From: ASV31 sp965229765
GTDB taxonomy: Bacteria; Pseudomonadota; Alphaproteobacteria; Rhodobacterales; Rhodobacteraceae
Length of the DNA: 64,000 nucleotides
Direction of reading: 5' to 3'
Assembly (NCBI GenBank): GCA_965229765.1
Contig: CBDDJT010000003.1
Location: forward strand, 930,001-994,000
A model generated the notes under the pieces. That model was not told the origin of the DNA and ran no database searches. It worked only from the letters and a program-made list of their open reading frames with translations. This document shows positions 15,843-23,930 of the stretch, piece after piece; the first letter of the stretch is position 1, and each line of letters starts with the position of its first letter. The position numbers were made by a program, and so were the translations under genes.

Positions 15843-17411
15843 ATGCGCCGACGCCCGAACTTCCTGGTCCTGATGACGGACCAGCAGCGCGCCGATCACC
15901 TTGGCTGCTACGGCAACACGGTGGTGCGAACCCCGAACGTCGATGCCTTGGCCGCGCGGGGGCTGCGCTTTGAGCGTTTTCATGTTTCGAACCCGATCTG
16001 CCAGCCGAACCGGGCGGCACTGGCCACTGGACAGATGACAACGGTCAACGGCTGCCGACAGAACGGGATTCCCCTGTCGCTGGACAGCACGACCTATGCC
16101 GATGTCCTGCGGGCCGAAGGCTACCGGACCGGGATCGTGGGCAAGGCGCATTTCCAGAACGTCTCTCCCATCGAGGCACGGCCGCCTGCCCATCGCGGGA
16201 CCGGCGTTCCGCCGCAGTCCCCCTTTCACCGCGCACGCCGCACCCAGCGGTCCGGGCCCGACTATCAGCAGGAAATCCGCGCGCATTGGGTCGCGGACCC
16301 GGACCGCGACGTGCCCCGGCCCTACTACGGCTTCGACCACCTGTCGCTGTGCATCGGGCATGGCGACCAGGTCGAGGGGCACTATTCCCGCTGGCTGAGG
16401 GACCGGCTGAACGGCGCCGCCGACCCGCGCGGGCGCGAGGCGGCCCTGCCGGACGACGGCAACGGGACTCCGCAGATCTGGCGCACCGCCCTGCCCGAGG
16501 ATCTGTACCCCACGGCCTATGTGGGAGAGGAAGCCTGCGGGTTTCTCGACAAGGACGACGACCGGCCCTTTCTGCTGGTTGCCTCCTTCCCCGATCCGCA
16601 CCATCCATTCACACCGCCGGGCAAGTATTTCGACATGTATGACCCTGCGGGCATCGCCCTGCCAGAGAGCTTCGGGCACAAGACCGGCGCACGCACCGAC
16701 CTGCCCGCCCACATCCAGAAAGTCTATGAGACCGGCGACGAAAGCCCCGACGCCTACTGGCCCTTCCACGCGGACGCAGAGACGACGCGCCGGATCATCG
16801 CGCTGAACTACGGGGCGATCACCATGATCGACGACTGGATCGGGCGCATCCTCGCCGCGCTCGAGCGAAGCGGAAAGGCGGACAACACCGTGGTGATCTT
16901 CATGTCCGACCACGGCGATTACATGGGCGACCACGGCACGGCTCTGAAACACGGGGTTCACACGCGGGGCCTGATCCGGGTGCCGCTGATCTGGGCCGAT
17001 CCGGTTCGCGCGGGCGGCGAGTCCACCGCGATCCAGGGCAGCGCCATCGACTTTGCGCCGACGCTTCTGGCCCGCGCCGGCGTGCAGGCGCCCATCGGGA
17101 TGCAGGGCCGGGACCTGCTGGCTTCCGATGCCGAGGATCTGCCCGTTCTGATCGAGGACAACGGCCTTGCCTTCGCCGACCCCTCGGGGCGCACTGCCAG
17201 CCGGACACTGGTCGACGGCGACTGGCGCATGACCGTCTTCGAGGGGTCGGAGCTGGGCGAGCTCTATGACCTGTCCAGCGACCCCCACGAGCTGACCAAC
17301 CTGTGGACGGACAGCGGCGCGGCCAGGCGCAGGGCCGACATGCTGCACCGCCTTGCCGAACGGCAGATGGCGCTGCGCGATGCCTCGCTGATCCCGACGC
17401 ACCAGGCTTGA
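15843..17411 (+). CDS. Type I sulfatase (alkaline-phosphatase superfamily), cytoplasmic
   Basis: A 522-residue type I sulfatase. It opens NFLVLMTDQQRADHLG (metal-binding Asp) and has the formylglycine motif CQPNR (Cys53, Pro55, Arg57), here read as the C-x-P-x-R signature. PDPHHPF supplies a metal or substrate His and FMSDHGDYMGDHG the second metal cluster. Sulfatases hydrolyse sulfate esters after Cys53 is converted to formylglycine; a phosphonate or phosphodiester hydrolase is the main alternative. No signal peptide is present, so it should act in the cytoplasm on an imported sulfate ester. It lies between the TRAP importer and a second FAD monooxygenase. No formylglycine-generating enzyme gene is in the window. 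Confidence 0.9.
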   Translation: MRRRPNFLVLMTDQQRADHLGCYGNTVVRTPNVDALAARGLRFERFHVSNPICQPNRAALATGQMTTVNGCRQNGIPLSLDSTTYADVLRAEGYRTGIVGKAHFQNVSPIEARPPAHRGTGVPPQSPFHRARRTQRSGPDYQQEIRAHWVADPDRDVPRPYYGFDHLSLCIGHGDQVEGHYSRWLRDRLNGAADPRGREAALPDDGNGTPQIWRTALPEDLYPTAYVGEEACGFLDKDDDRPFLLVASFPDPHHPFTPPGKYFDMYDPAGIALPESFGHKTGARTDLPAHIQKVYETGDESPDAYWPFHADAETTRRIIALNYGAITMIDDWIGRILAALERSGKADNTVVIFMSDHGDYMGDHGTALKHGVHTRGLIRVPLIWADPVRAGGESTAIQGSAIDFAPTLLARAGVQAPIGMQGRDLLASDAEDLPVLIEDNGLAFADPSGRTASRTLVDGDWRMTVFEGSELGELYDLSSDPHELTNLWTDSGAARRRADMLHRLAERQMALRDASLIPTHQA

Positions 17412-17419
17412 GAGGACCC

Positions 17420-18604
17420 ATGCCTCAGACGCTCGACATCCTGATCATCGGCGGCGGCATCGCCGGATGCAGCGCAGCAATTGCGCTTTCGGACCGGGGC
17501 CACCGCGTCAGGATCGTGGAACGCCAGCCCGAGTGGCGCTTTCAAAGCTCGGGCATCTTCGTCTATGCCAACGGGCTGGTCAGCATGGCCGCGCTTGGCC
17601 TGCTGGACGAGATCGTGGCCGCCGGGTTCGCCGTGGCCGAGGGACGGAACCTCTATCTCGACCATCACGGCGATCCGATCACCGAAACCCGCTATCCCAC
17701 GCCCGATGCCGCCCGGATGCCCGCGATCCTGGGCATCAAGCGGGCCGAGATGCATCGCGTGATGGCCGGGCGCGTGGGCGCGCTTGGCGTGCCCATGCAG
17801 CTTGGCACGACCGTGGACGGGATCGAGCAGGACGAGGCCGGCGTGACCGTCACCCTGTCCGATGGAACATCGGCGCGATTTGACCTTGTCGTGGGCGCGG
17901 ATGGCGTCCGCTCCGCGACGCGGGCGCAGATCGGGGTGGACCTGGCCCCGCGCTATACCGGCTTTGGCGTCTGGCGATCAGTGCATCTCCGGCCCCCTGA
18001 CCTAACCGACAAGATCATGATGATGGGCCCCGCCAAGCGCTTTGGCATCATGCCGATCAGCGAGGACAGGCTGTACACCTTCGGCACAGTGGCCGAGCCC
18101 CGCGACGCCTATTTCCCGCCCGAGGACTGGCCCGGCCTGATGCGGTCGCGATTTGCCGAGTTCGAGGGGCCCGCGCGCGCCTTCCTGGACGGGTTGGGGC
18201 CGGACAGCGAAACGCTTTATACCGCCGTGGAAGAGGTCGTGCTGCCCCTGCCGTGGCACAGGGGGCGCGTGGTGCTGATCGGGGACGCCGCCCATGCCGC
18301 GACACCCTTCATGGGACAGGGCGGCGCGATGGCGATGCAGGATGCGGTGGTTCTGGCCGACGCGCTGTCGCGGATCGACGGGCCGGAAGAGGCGCTGACC
18401 GCCTTCGGCGAGGCGCGGCTTCCCGTCTGCCAGTTCGTGCAGGAGGTCTCTCGCAAGGTGGGCGAAGCGGGCGCCGAAGAGGTCGGGGCCGATCTTGGCC
18501 CGCGCAACGCCCGCCTGCGCGACACCGCCCAGTCGGCGGTGGACGGGTTCTACCACAGGCTAGACGGGCTGACCCGCGAGGGCGAGGCGCGGCTGCGCGC
18601 CTGA
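17420..18604 (+). CDS. FAD-dependent aromatic monooxygenase
   Basis: A 394-residue flavoprotein hydroxylase. The marks are LIIGGGIAGCSAAIAL at the N-terminus, VGADGVRSATRAQIG in the middle, and LIGDAAHAATPFMGQGGAMA closing the FAD site. It resembles salicylate or 3-hydroxybenzoate 6-hydroxylases, which would make catechol or gentisate. Gentisate would fit the dioxygenase encoded at 31945-33066, but this is inference. GAGAGGAC gives a strong ribosome site for the ATG at 17420; the longer in-frame ORF starts inside the sulfatase gene and is rejected. Its last 45 bp overlap the convergent gene at 18560-19135. Confidence 0.9.
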   Translation: MPQTLDILIIGGGIAGCSAAIALSDRGHRVRIVERQPEWRFQSSGIFVYANGLVSMAALGLLDEIVAAGFAVAEGRNLYLDHHGDPITETRYPTPDAARMPAILGIKRAEMHRVMAGRVGALGVPMQLGTTVDGIEQDEAGVTVTLSDGTSARFDLVVGADGVRSATRAQIGVDLAPRYTGFGVWRSVHLRPPDLTDKIMMMGPAKRFGIMPISEDRLYTFGTVAEPRDAYFPPEDWPGLMRSRFAEFEGPARAFLDGLGPDSETLYTAVEEVVLPLPWHRGRVVLIGDAAHAATPFMGQGGAMAMQDAVVLADALSRIDGPEEALTAFGEARLPVCQFVQEVSRKVGEAGAEEVGADLGPRNARLRDTAQSAVDGFYHRLDGLTREGEARLRA

Positions 18605-19135
18605 CGGCGGTCCGGGGCGGCGCACCCGCCCCTCGATCTCGGTGCCGTCGGCCCGCATCCGCCCGATCCGGGCGCCTTCGGCCCAGAGCCCGCCCATGAT
18701 CTCTGCCCCCGACAGGTCCAGCAGGTCGGACACCTGCGCCTCCTCCAGCGTCAGGTTGGCCATGACCAGCGCACGAAAGGCGCTGATGCTGCGCGCCCGG
18801 ACCCGCGCCAGCGCAAGGACACCGCGCAGCTGCACCTCGTCCAGCACGATACGGTCCGCCGCCATGCCCTCGGCCCGCAGGTCGATGCGAAAGCGCGCGC
18901 CGGACAGGTCGCAGGGGCCCTCCACCCGCGTGTCGCGCAGCCATGCAAGGCCAAGAAACGTGGCGCCCCGCGCGGTGATCCCGCCCTTCAGATGCGCGCC
19001 CGTCAGGTCGAAGCCGCTCAGCGTCAGGCCGTCCAGCACAAGGGGTGCGTCGAGCACAAGCCCGCGCGCGTCCAGATGCTCGCCATGGCGCCAAGGGCGT
19101 TGCAGCGCCTGCGCCAGGTCGGCGGCGTCGGTCAT
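18560..19135 (-). CDS. Pentapeptide-repeat-like beta-helical protein, function unknown
   Basis: A 191-residue protein made largely of short repeats with a buried Leu/Phe every fifth residue: LDARGLVLDAPLVLDGLTL, FDLTGAHLKGG, CDLSGARF, LLDLSGAEIMGG. This spacing suggests a right-handed quadrilateral beta helix as in pentapeptide-repeat proteins, though the A(D/N)LxX consensus is loose. No signal peptide or membrane span. It overlaps the SDR gene upstream by 4 bp (TCAT junction at 19132-19135), so it is translated last in the Rieske/SDR/bicupin operon. Its 3' end overlaps the convergent monooxygenase gene by 45 bp. A role cannot be assigned; protein binding or scaffolding is possible. Confidence 0.72.
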   Translation of the reverse strand: MTDAADLAQALQRPWRHGEHLDARGLVLDAPLVLDGLTLSGFDLTGAHLKGGITARGATFLGLAWLRDTRVEGPCDLSGARFRIDLRAEGMAADRIVLDEVQLRGVLALARVRARSISAFRALVMANLTLEEAQVSDLLDLSGAEIMGGLWAEGARIGRMRADGTEIEGRVRRPGPPSGAQPRLALAGQPV

Positions 19136-19860
19136 GTAAAGACGAAGCCCCGATTGACGGGCAGCACCTGTCCCGTCAGGGCAATGGACCCCTCGCCCAG
19201 CAGGAAGGCCGCCGTCCCGACGATATCCTCGGGCGGTTGCGGTCCCGGCACGGCGCGGCCCTCTTCATAAAGCGCATGACGCGCGCGCGGCACGTAGTCG
19301 GTGCTTTCCGTGGTCAGGATGCCCGGCGCGATGGCCGTCACGCCAATGCCGTCCGGCCCCAGCTCTCGCGCCAGCGACCGGGTCATCGAGATGACCGCCC
19401 CCTTGGACGCCACGTAGGAGATCAGGTTGGGCGCGCCCCAGAGCGCCGTGTCGGAGGCCACGTTCACGATCCGGCCGGTGCCCGCCGCGCGCAGATGCGG
19501 GGCCAGCGCCCGCACCATCAGCCAGGTGCCGCGCACATTGACCTCCATCACCCGGTCAAAAGTGGCGATATCGACCGTCTCAAAGCCGATGCCGCCGATC
19601 CCCGTTGCGATGGCCCCGTTGTTCAGAAGACCATGCACCGGCCCGTCCAGCGCCGCGCCCAGCGCCGCGATGCTGTCGGGGTCGCGCAGATCGACGGCGT
19701 GGAAGACCGCGCCCAGTTCGGCGGCCACGGCCCGGCCCTCATCCTCCAGGATGTCGGCCAGGATCAGGTCGGCGCCCGCCCCCGCAAGGCCCCGCGCCAA
19801 TGTCGCGCCCAATCCCCGCGCTGCGCCCGTGATCAGGACGCGCCGTCCCCCAAGGCTCAT
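19132..19860 (-). CDS. Short-chain dehydrogenase/reductase
   Basis: A 242-residue classical SDR with all key residues. The dinucleotide site is LITGAARGLGA, the NAG-type motif is LNNGAI, and the catalytic triad is present: Ser in NVASDTALWG, and Tyr and Lys in SYVASKGA. It ends ALTGQVLPVNRG. It would oxidise or reduce an alcohol, ketone or dihydrodiol with NAD(P). Lying directly downstream of a Rieske oxygenase gene, it may dehydrogenate the oxygenase product, but a general role is equally possible. Its start overlaps the stop of the Rieske gene by 4 bp. Confidence 0.91.
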   Translation of the reverse strand: MSLGGRRVLITGAARGLGATLARGLAGAGADLILADILEDEGRAVAAELGAVFHAVDLRDPDSIAALGAALDGPVHGLLNNGAIATGIGGIGFETVDIATFDRVMEVNVRGTWLMVRALAPHLRAAGTGRIVNVASDTALWGAPNLISYVASKGAVISMTRSLARELGPDGIGVTAIAPGILTTESTDYVPRARHALYEEGRAVPGPQPPEDIVGTAAFLLGEGSIALTGQVLPVNRGFVFT

Positions 19861-20900
19861 TCCGCGGCCACGTCAGAGGCGTCCTCTGCCTCGATCTGCG
19901 CCTTCGCGGCCCGGCTCAGCGCCCGCCGCAGATGCGCCACGCCGATGTCGTGCTGATAGAGCATCTCGCGCCGGCGGGCGTCGTCGGGCATGCCTTCCAG
20001 CATCACGCGGTCCTGCTCCAGCACGTTCCAGTGCCGCTCTTCCAGGCGCGCGCGATAAAGGAACCGCCAGCTTTCGCGGTCGAAGCCCTCGACCTTGCGC
20101 ATCCGCCAGAAGAACACCTTGCACCGCCGCGGCCCCATCGGCGTGACGTAGCCGAGGATGCGCATGTGTCCGCCCGGTCCCGCCGCCTTGGGATAGGGAA
20201 TGTCGAGATGGCAGAACATGCCGCCCTCGCCCACGGCGAATTCAACCCAGTCGAAGTTCTCGCCCACCTGCCCCACGCGGCTGACGCGGAACCCGTCGCC
20301 CCGGTCGTCAAGCTCCAGCAGGTCCTGCTTGGACCCGAAGGCCAGCGTGAAGCTTTCGGCATGAAGGTAGCAGCCGTGCATCGGATCGGCGAGGTTGTCG
20401 AGCGCGTAGCGGTAGTTCACGTCCCAGATCGCGGTGCAAAGGAACCCGGTCCAGGCCGGGTCGGACAACTCTGACGGCAGCGGCAGTTCGGGCGCCTCCT
20501 GCCCTTCCTCGACCGACATGAAGACGAAGACCGCGTCGTTGGTTTCCTGCACCTGGTAGGCGCGCAGGGCCTTGCGCCCCTCCATCGGGCAGTCGGGCAT
20601 GGCGGGCACGCGCTGCACCGTCCCGGTGCCATCCACGATCACGCCGTGATAGCGGCAGCCGATCTGGCCATCATGCACCTCGCCATAACTCAGCGGCGCG
20701 CCCCGGTGCGGGCAGAAATCCTCGATACAGCGGATCTTGCCGGCCCCGTCCCGCCAGAGCACCAGCTTCTGGCCAAGCACCACGGCCCCATAGGGCCGGT
20801 CCGTGCGGATCTCGACGGATTTCGCGACCGGATACCACTGGTTCTTCAGGCCCTCGTTCACGCGGGCCTCGATACGGGTCTTCATTTCTGCGGTCATCAT
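19857..20900 (-). CDS. Rieske non-heme iron oxygenase, alpha subunit type
   Basis: A 347-residue oxygenase. The N-terminal Rieske [2Fe-2S] centre is C63-x-H65...C82-x-x-H85 (CPHRGAPL, then GCRYHG). The C-terminal catalytic domain carries the mononuclear-iron motif NLADPMHGCYLH, giving Asp172, His175 and His180. This matches the small single-component-type oxygenases (phthalate, vanillate, phenoxybenzoate class) that hydroxylate or demethylate aromatics. No beta subunit and no reductase or ferredoxin gene is nearby, so electrons must come from elsewhere. The start at 20900 is preceded by GAGGAG. The downstream SDR gene overlaps by 4 bp and the upstream small gene is 31 bp away. Confidence 0.92.
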   Translation of the reverse strand: MMTAEMKTRIEARVNEGLKNQWYPVAKSVEIRTDRPYGAVVLGQKLVLWRDGAGKIRCIEDFCPHRGAPLSYGEVHDGQIGCRYHGVIVDGTGTVQRVPAMPDCPMEGRKALRAYQVQETNDAVFVFMSVEEGQEAPELPLPSELSDPAWTGFLCTAIWDVNYRYALDNLADPMHGCYLHAESFTLAFGSKQDLLELDDRGDGFRVSRVGQVGENFDWVEFAVGEGGMFCHLDIPYPKAAGPGGHMRILGYVTPMGPRRCKVFFWRMRKVEGFDRESWRFLYRARLEERHWNVLEQDRVMLEGMPDDARRREMLYQHDIGVAHLRRALSRAAKAQIEAEDASDVAAE

Positions 20901-20931
20901 GACTGCCAAACTCCTCGGTTGCGGTCCGCCC

Positions 20932-21258
20932 TCAGGCCCCGAAGCCGTTGTCCATGTATGCGGTGTCGAGATCGGCGTTGAGCGCGCCAAGTTCGGCGGC
21001 GACGCTGTCCGCCGTCCAGTCGGTGCGGCCCGTCGATGGGGCCGCAACGCCCTTTTGCGTCAGCGCCGCGGCCACCGCCTCGGCCCCGGCGGCACCTTCC
21101 GCGTAGATCTCCATCAGCGCGTCGGCAAAGGCGTCTTCGCTGTCGCTCAACGGCCTGCCACGGCTCTGGTGCGCCAGTTCCGGGCGCCCGGCCTCGGACC
21201 GGGCCGCCGCAAGAACCGCCTTGAACGCGTCGGGCTTCGTCTGATTGTCCTGCGACAT
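20932..21258 (-). CDS. Small protein with a recombinase-like helix-turn-helix region
   Basis: A 108-residue soluble protein. Its middle and end (IYAEGAAGAEAVAAALTQKG, then VAAPSTGRTDWTADSVAAEL) resemble the small helical domain of serine recombinases that reads (A/I)xxLNxxGxxxPxGxxWxxxxV, but there is no catalytic recombinase domain. I recall small proteins of this description beside Rieske oxygenase genes; that recollection is unchecked. It sits between the bicupin gene (9 bp upstream) and the Rieske oxygenase gene, so a structural or regulatory partner of the oxygenase is more likely than DNA recombination. Ribosome site GGAAG just before the ATG. Confidence 0.7.
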   Translation of the reverse strand: MSQDNQTKPDAFKAVLAAARSEAGRPELAHQSRGRPLSDSEDAFADALMEIYAEGAAGAEAVAAALTQKGVAAPSTGRTDWTADSVAAELGALNADLDTAYMDNGFGA

Positions 21259-21267
21259 CTTCCAGCC

Positions 21268-22224
21268 TCACCCCTTTGCGTAGACGGCGCCATCGTCGCC
21301 CGAACAGCCGATCACTGTCCAGACCGTCGCGGCCCCTGCACCGGGGTTGCGCAGGTAATGCGCCTGCCCCGCCGGGGTCTTGACCAGATCGCGCGGCCCA
21401 AGCTCCACCACGGCCTCGTCGCCGTTGTCATCGACCCAGACGACCTCGACCGCGCCGTCGAGACACAGGAAGGCGTCCTCGACCGACCGGGTGAACGGCG
21501 CCAGACGGGCCCCCACGGGCAGGCCCCACATTTCCTTGCGGCAGGTGTCCCACCTTATCGCGCCGGGCGCATCGCCGACATAGATCTTGCGGGTAAAGCC
21601 CGCGTCGTCCCAGATCGTCGGCAATTCGTGGTGGCGCACCACGTATTCCGACATCAGCTTCTGGATCGGGTGGTCGCCCGCGCGGTCGAACTTCAGCGTC
21701 TTGCCCGGCTCTGCGCCAAAGCTGCGCGCCAGCTCGCTGGGGTGCTCCTTGGGGTGATAGTGGTAGACCGGCGGCAGCGGCTTGCCCACGTCGACCGAGA
21801 TCGACATCATCACCGGCTCGACGCCGTCCACGCGGAAGCCGTGGCCGATCTCGCGGGCGTTCAGGATCATGTCCTTGGGGCCGAGGTTCACCTCGACCAC
21901 CTCGCCGTCCCTTTCCCACCCGACGATCAGCGCGCCGTCGATGATGAGAAAGCTCTCCTCGATCTCGTGGCTGTGGCACGCGGCATAGCGGCCCGGCTCC
22001 TTGTAGATCAGGCTGAGCGTGAAGTTGTCCGCCTTCAGGGTCGAGGGATCGCCCACCTTGGGCGAGCCGCCGGCCCCGATATAGCGCATCTGCGCCCGGG
22101 CCAGTTCGTCGAAGCCGCTGTTCGAGGGAAACGCGTTCCAGTCGAACGCCTTTTCGGTGAAGCGGCCGGTGTGGGCGGTCAGGCGATCGGCAAGGGTCAG
22201 GCCCTTGGTGGTCTCCATGTTCAT
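21268..22224 (-). CDS. Bicupin protein, possible ring-cleavage dioxygenase or isomerase
   Basis: A 318-residue protein with two cupin barrels. The first has a full metal site: HSHEIEE supplies two His and a Glu, and AREIGHGF the third His. In the second barrel the matching positions read APFTRSVED, so the metal ligands are missing and only one site should be active. Size and layout recall gentisate- or homogentisate-type dioxygenases and related bicupins, but identity to a known enzyme is not claimed. The start at 22224 has CAGGAG at 5 nt; a longer ORF would run into the operators 22269-22304. First gene of the Rieske operon. Confidence 0.82.
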   Translation of the reverse strand: MNMETTKGLTLADRLTAHTGRFTEKAFDWNAFPSNSGFDELARAQMRYIGAGGSPKVGDPSTLKADNFTLSLIYKEPGRYAACHSHEIEESFLIIDGALIVGWERDGEVVEVNLGPKDMILNAREIGHGFRVDGVEPVMMSISVDVGKPLPPVYHYHPKEHPSELARSFGAEPGKTLKFDRAGDHPIQKLMSEYVVRHHELPTIWDDAGFTRKIYVGDAPGAIRWDTCRKEMWGLPVGARLAPFTRSVEDAFLCLDGAVEVVWVDDNGDEAVVELGPRDLVKTPAGQAHYLRNPGAGAATVWTVIGCSGDDGAVYAKG

Positions 22225-22268
22225 GTCGCGCTCCTGTTCTGGATATGCCGCCATCTTGCCCAAGCGGC

Positions 22269-22304
22269 GTTTTGCTGGGAAGATCGCGTTTTGCAGGCAA
22301 AACG
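22269..22304. promoter_or_regulatory. Putative operators in the bicupin/IclR divergent promoter
   Basis: CGTTTTGC-AG-GCAAAACG at 22287-22304 is an 8-2-8 perfect inverted repeat. Just left of it, GTTTTGCTGGGAAGA (22269-22283) resembles GTTTACTGGGAAACA found before the enoyl-CoA hydratase gene (23101-23115). It lies between the divergent starts at 22224 and 22316, so it could control both. Confidence 0.55.
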
Positions 22305-22315
22305 AAAGGCGCGGC

Positions 22316-23053
22316 ATGACCAACCCCGATCCCTACGTGGTGCCGGGCCTTGTGCGGGGGCTGGCCGCGCTGCAAACCTTCGGCCCGCAAACGCCCGAGC
22401 AATCGCTGGCCGACATCGCGCAGGCCCTTGGCGTCACGCGGTCAGCGGCCTTCCGCACGGTCCATACCCTGCTGAAAGAGGGCTATCTGCTGCAAGTGCA
22501 GGGCGAAGCGCGATATCGTCTGGGGCCCCAGGTCCTGGGCCTGAGCTATGGCTACCTTGCCAGCCGTGAGTTGCTCGAGGTCGCGCAGAAGCCGCTGGAG
22601 GCGCTGCGCGATTCGCTCGACTGGTCGGCGCATCTGGGCGTGCTCGACCGTCGCCATGTTCTCTACCTCATCCGCAGCCCCGCGTCGGACGGGCTGTCTT
22701 CGCTCGTCCATGTCGGCAGCCGGCTTCCCGCCGCACAGACCGCGATGGGGCGGCTTCTGCTGTGCCACAAGACAGAGCGAGAAATCCGCAAGCTGATGGC
22801 CGACCGGCCGGGCCGAGAGGCCGAGGCGGTGCTTGCCGCCTGCGCGCGCGACCGAAAGGCCGAAACCGTGGCCCATCAGGGGCAGTTCGAAAGCGGCCTG
22901 TGCAGCGTCGCGGCGCCGGTGCGCGACATGTCGGGGGCCGTCGTCGCCGCCATAAGCGCGACCAAGACAACCGGCACCATCACGCCGGACGTGACCGAAG
23001 GCGTCCTGAGTGCCGCACGCGCGATCTCCAAGGGTCTTGGCGCCACGGCCTGA
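22316..23053 (+). CDS. IclR-family transcriptional regulator
   Basis: A 245-residue regulator. The winged helix-turn-helix covers residues 5-70 (YVVPGLVRGLAALQTF, then VTRSAAFRTVHTLLKEG) and the C-terminal effector domain starts near residue 80, with HVGSRLPAAQTAMGRLLL and the closing block FESGLCSVAAPVRDMSGAVV. It diverges from the bicupin/Rieske operon and precedes the enoyl-CoA hydratase operon. Palindromic sites at 22287-22304 and 23098-23117 are its probable targets. The protein would thus control its own gene and both neighbouring operons. Effector unknown. Confidence 0.91.
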   Translation: MTNPDPYVVPGLVRGLAALQTFGPQTPEQSLADIAQALGVTRSAAFRTVHTLLKEGYLLQVQGEARYRLGPQVLGLSYGYLASRELLEVAQKPLEALRDSLDWSAHLGVLDRRHVLYLIRSPASDGLSSLVHVGSRLPAAQTAMGRLLLCHKTEREIRKLMADRPGREAEAVLAACARDRKAETVAHQGQFESGLCSVAAPVRDMSGAVVAAISATKTTGTITPDVTEGVLSAARAISKGLGATA

Positions 23054-23097
23054 GACAGCCCCGGCATGTCCGGGCGGCCTTGACCGCACGAACGCAT

Positions 23098-23117
23098 TTT
23101 GTTTACTGGGAAACAAA
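23098..23117. promoter_or_regulatory. Putative operator upstream of the enoyl-CoA hydratase gene
   Basis: TTTGTTT-ACTGGG-AAACAAA, a perfect 7-6-7 inverted repeat, 18 bp before the ATG at 23136. Its core GTTTACTGGGAAACA matches GTTTTGCTGGGAAGA at 22269, which ties this gene to the same IclR regulator. Confidence 0.6.
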
Positions 23118-23135
23118 TATGGCGCGGAGGCCCCC

Positions 23136-23930
23136 ATGGCGGCAGACCCAGACGACACCCTGATCCGATACGAGATGCGCGGCGACGTGGCGCTCATCAC
23201 GCTGGACCGCCCGGCCAAGCGCAACGCCATCTCGGACCGCGTGATCGAGGCGCTGGACAAGGCCATCACCCGCGCCGCGTCCGAGGCCAAGGCCGCCGTC
23301 CTGCACGGCACGGGCAAGCATTTCTGCGCCGGGCTGGACCTGGCCGAGCACCGCGAAAAGCCCCTGATCGAGGCGGTCGAGGGCTCTCGCCGCTGGCACG
23401 AGGTCTTCGCCCGGATCGAGCGTGGGCGCATCCCCTACGTGGCCGCCCTGCATGGCGCGGTCGTCGGCGGCGGGTTCGAGCTTGCCGCCTCGGTCCATGT
23501 GCGGGTCGCCGACGCCACCACCTTCTTCGCCCTGCCCGAGGGTACGCGCGGCATCTTCGTGGGCGGCGGGGGATCGGTGCGGATCGCCCGGCTGATCGGG
23601 GCGGCCCGGATGGGCGACATGATGCTGACCGGCCGCGTCGTGACACCCGCCGAGATGGAACGCTGGGGCGGCGTCAGCTATCTGGCCGACGAAGGCACGG
23701 CACTTGACCGCGCGCTGGAGCTTGCCACGCGCGCCGCCGGGAACGCGGAATTCTCGAACTACGCCATCCTGAACGCCCTGCCCCGCATTCGCGACATGTC
23801 GTCAGAGGACGGCCTGTTCGCGGAATCGCTGATGTCCGCGCTGACATCCGTCACGCCCGAGGCCAAGGAACGGCTGGCCGCCTTTCTCGATCGCGGGGCG
23901 GGCAAGGTGCAGGCCCCCAAGGATGGCTGA
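23136..23930 (+). CDS. Enoyl-CoA hydratase/isomerase family protein
   Basis: A 264-residue crotonase-fold enzyme. Oxyanion-hole segments are KHFCAGLDLAEH and HGAVVGGGFELA, and the catalytic-acid region is ALPEGTRGIFVGGGG. Crotonases hydrate, isomerise or cleave CoA thioesters; in aromatic catabolism they may also hydrolyse or retro-aldol cleave a side chain. The substrate cannot be set from sequence. The start at 23136 has GGAGG at suitable spacing. Its end overlaps the MarR gene by 8 bp, so regulator and enzyme are coupled. Confidence 0.9.
   Translation: MAADPDDTLIRYEMRGDVALITLDRPAKRNAISDRVIEALDKAITRAASEAKAAVLHGTGKHFCAGLDLAEHREKPLIEAVEGSRRWHEVFARIERGRIPYVAALHGAVVGGGFELAASVHVRVADATTFFALPEGTRGIFVGGGGSVRIARLIGAARMGDMMLTGRVVTPAEMERWGGVSYLADEGTALDRALELATRAAGNAEFSNYAILNALPRIRDMSSEDGLFAESLMSALTSVTPEAKERLAAFLDRGAGKVQAPKDG

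Noticed and set aside
20932..21258. Site-specific recombinase or mobile element
   Set aside because: Only the small helical part resembles recombinases. There is no catalytic Ser domain and no inverted terminal repeats or target duplication around it.
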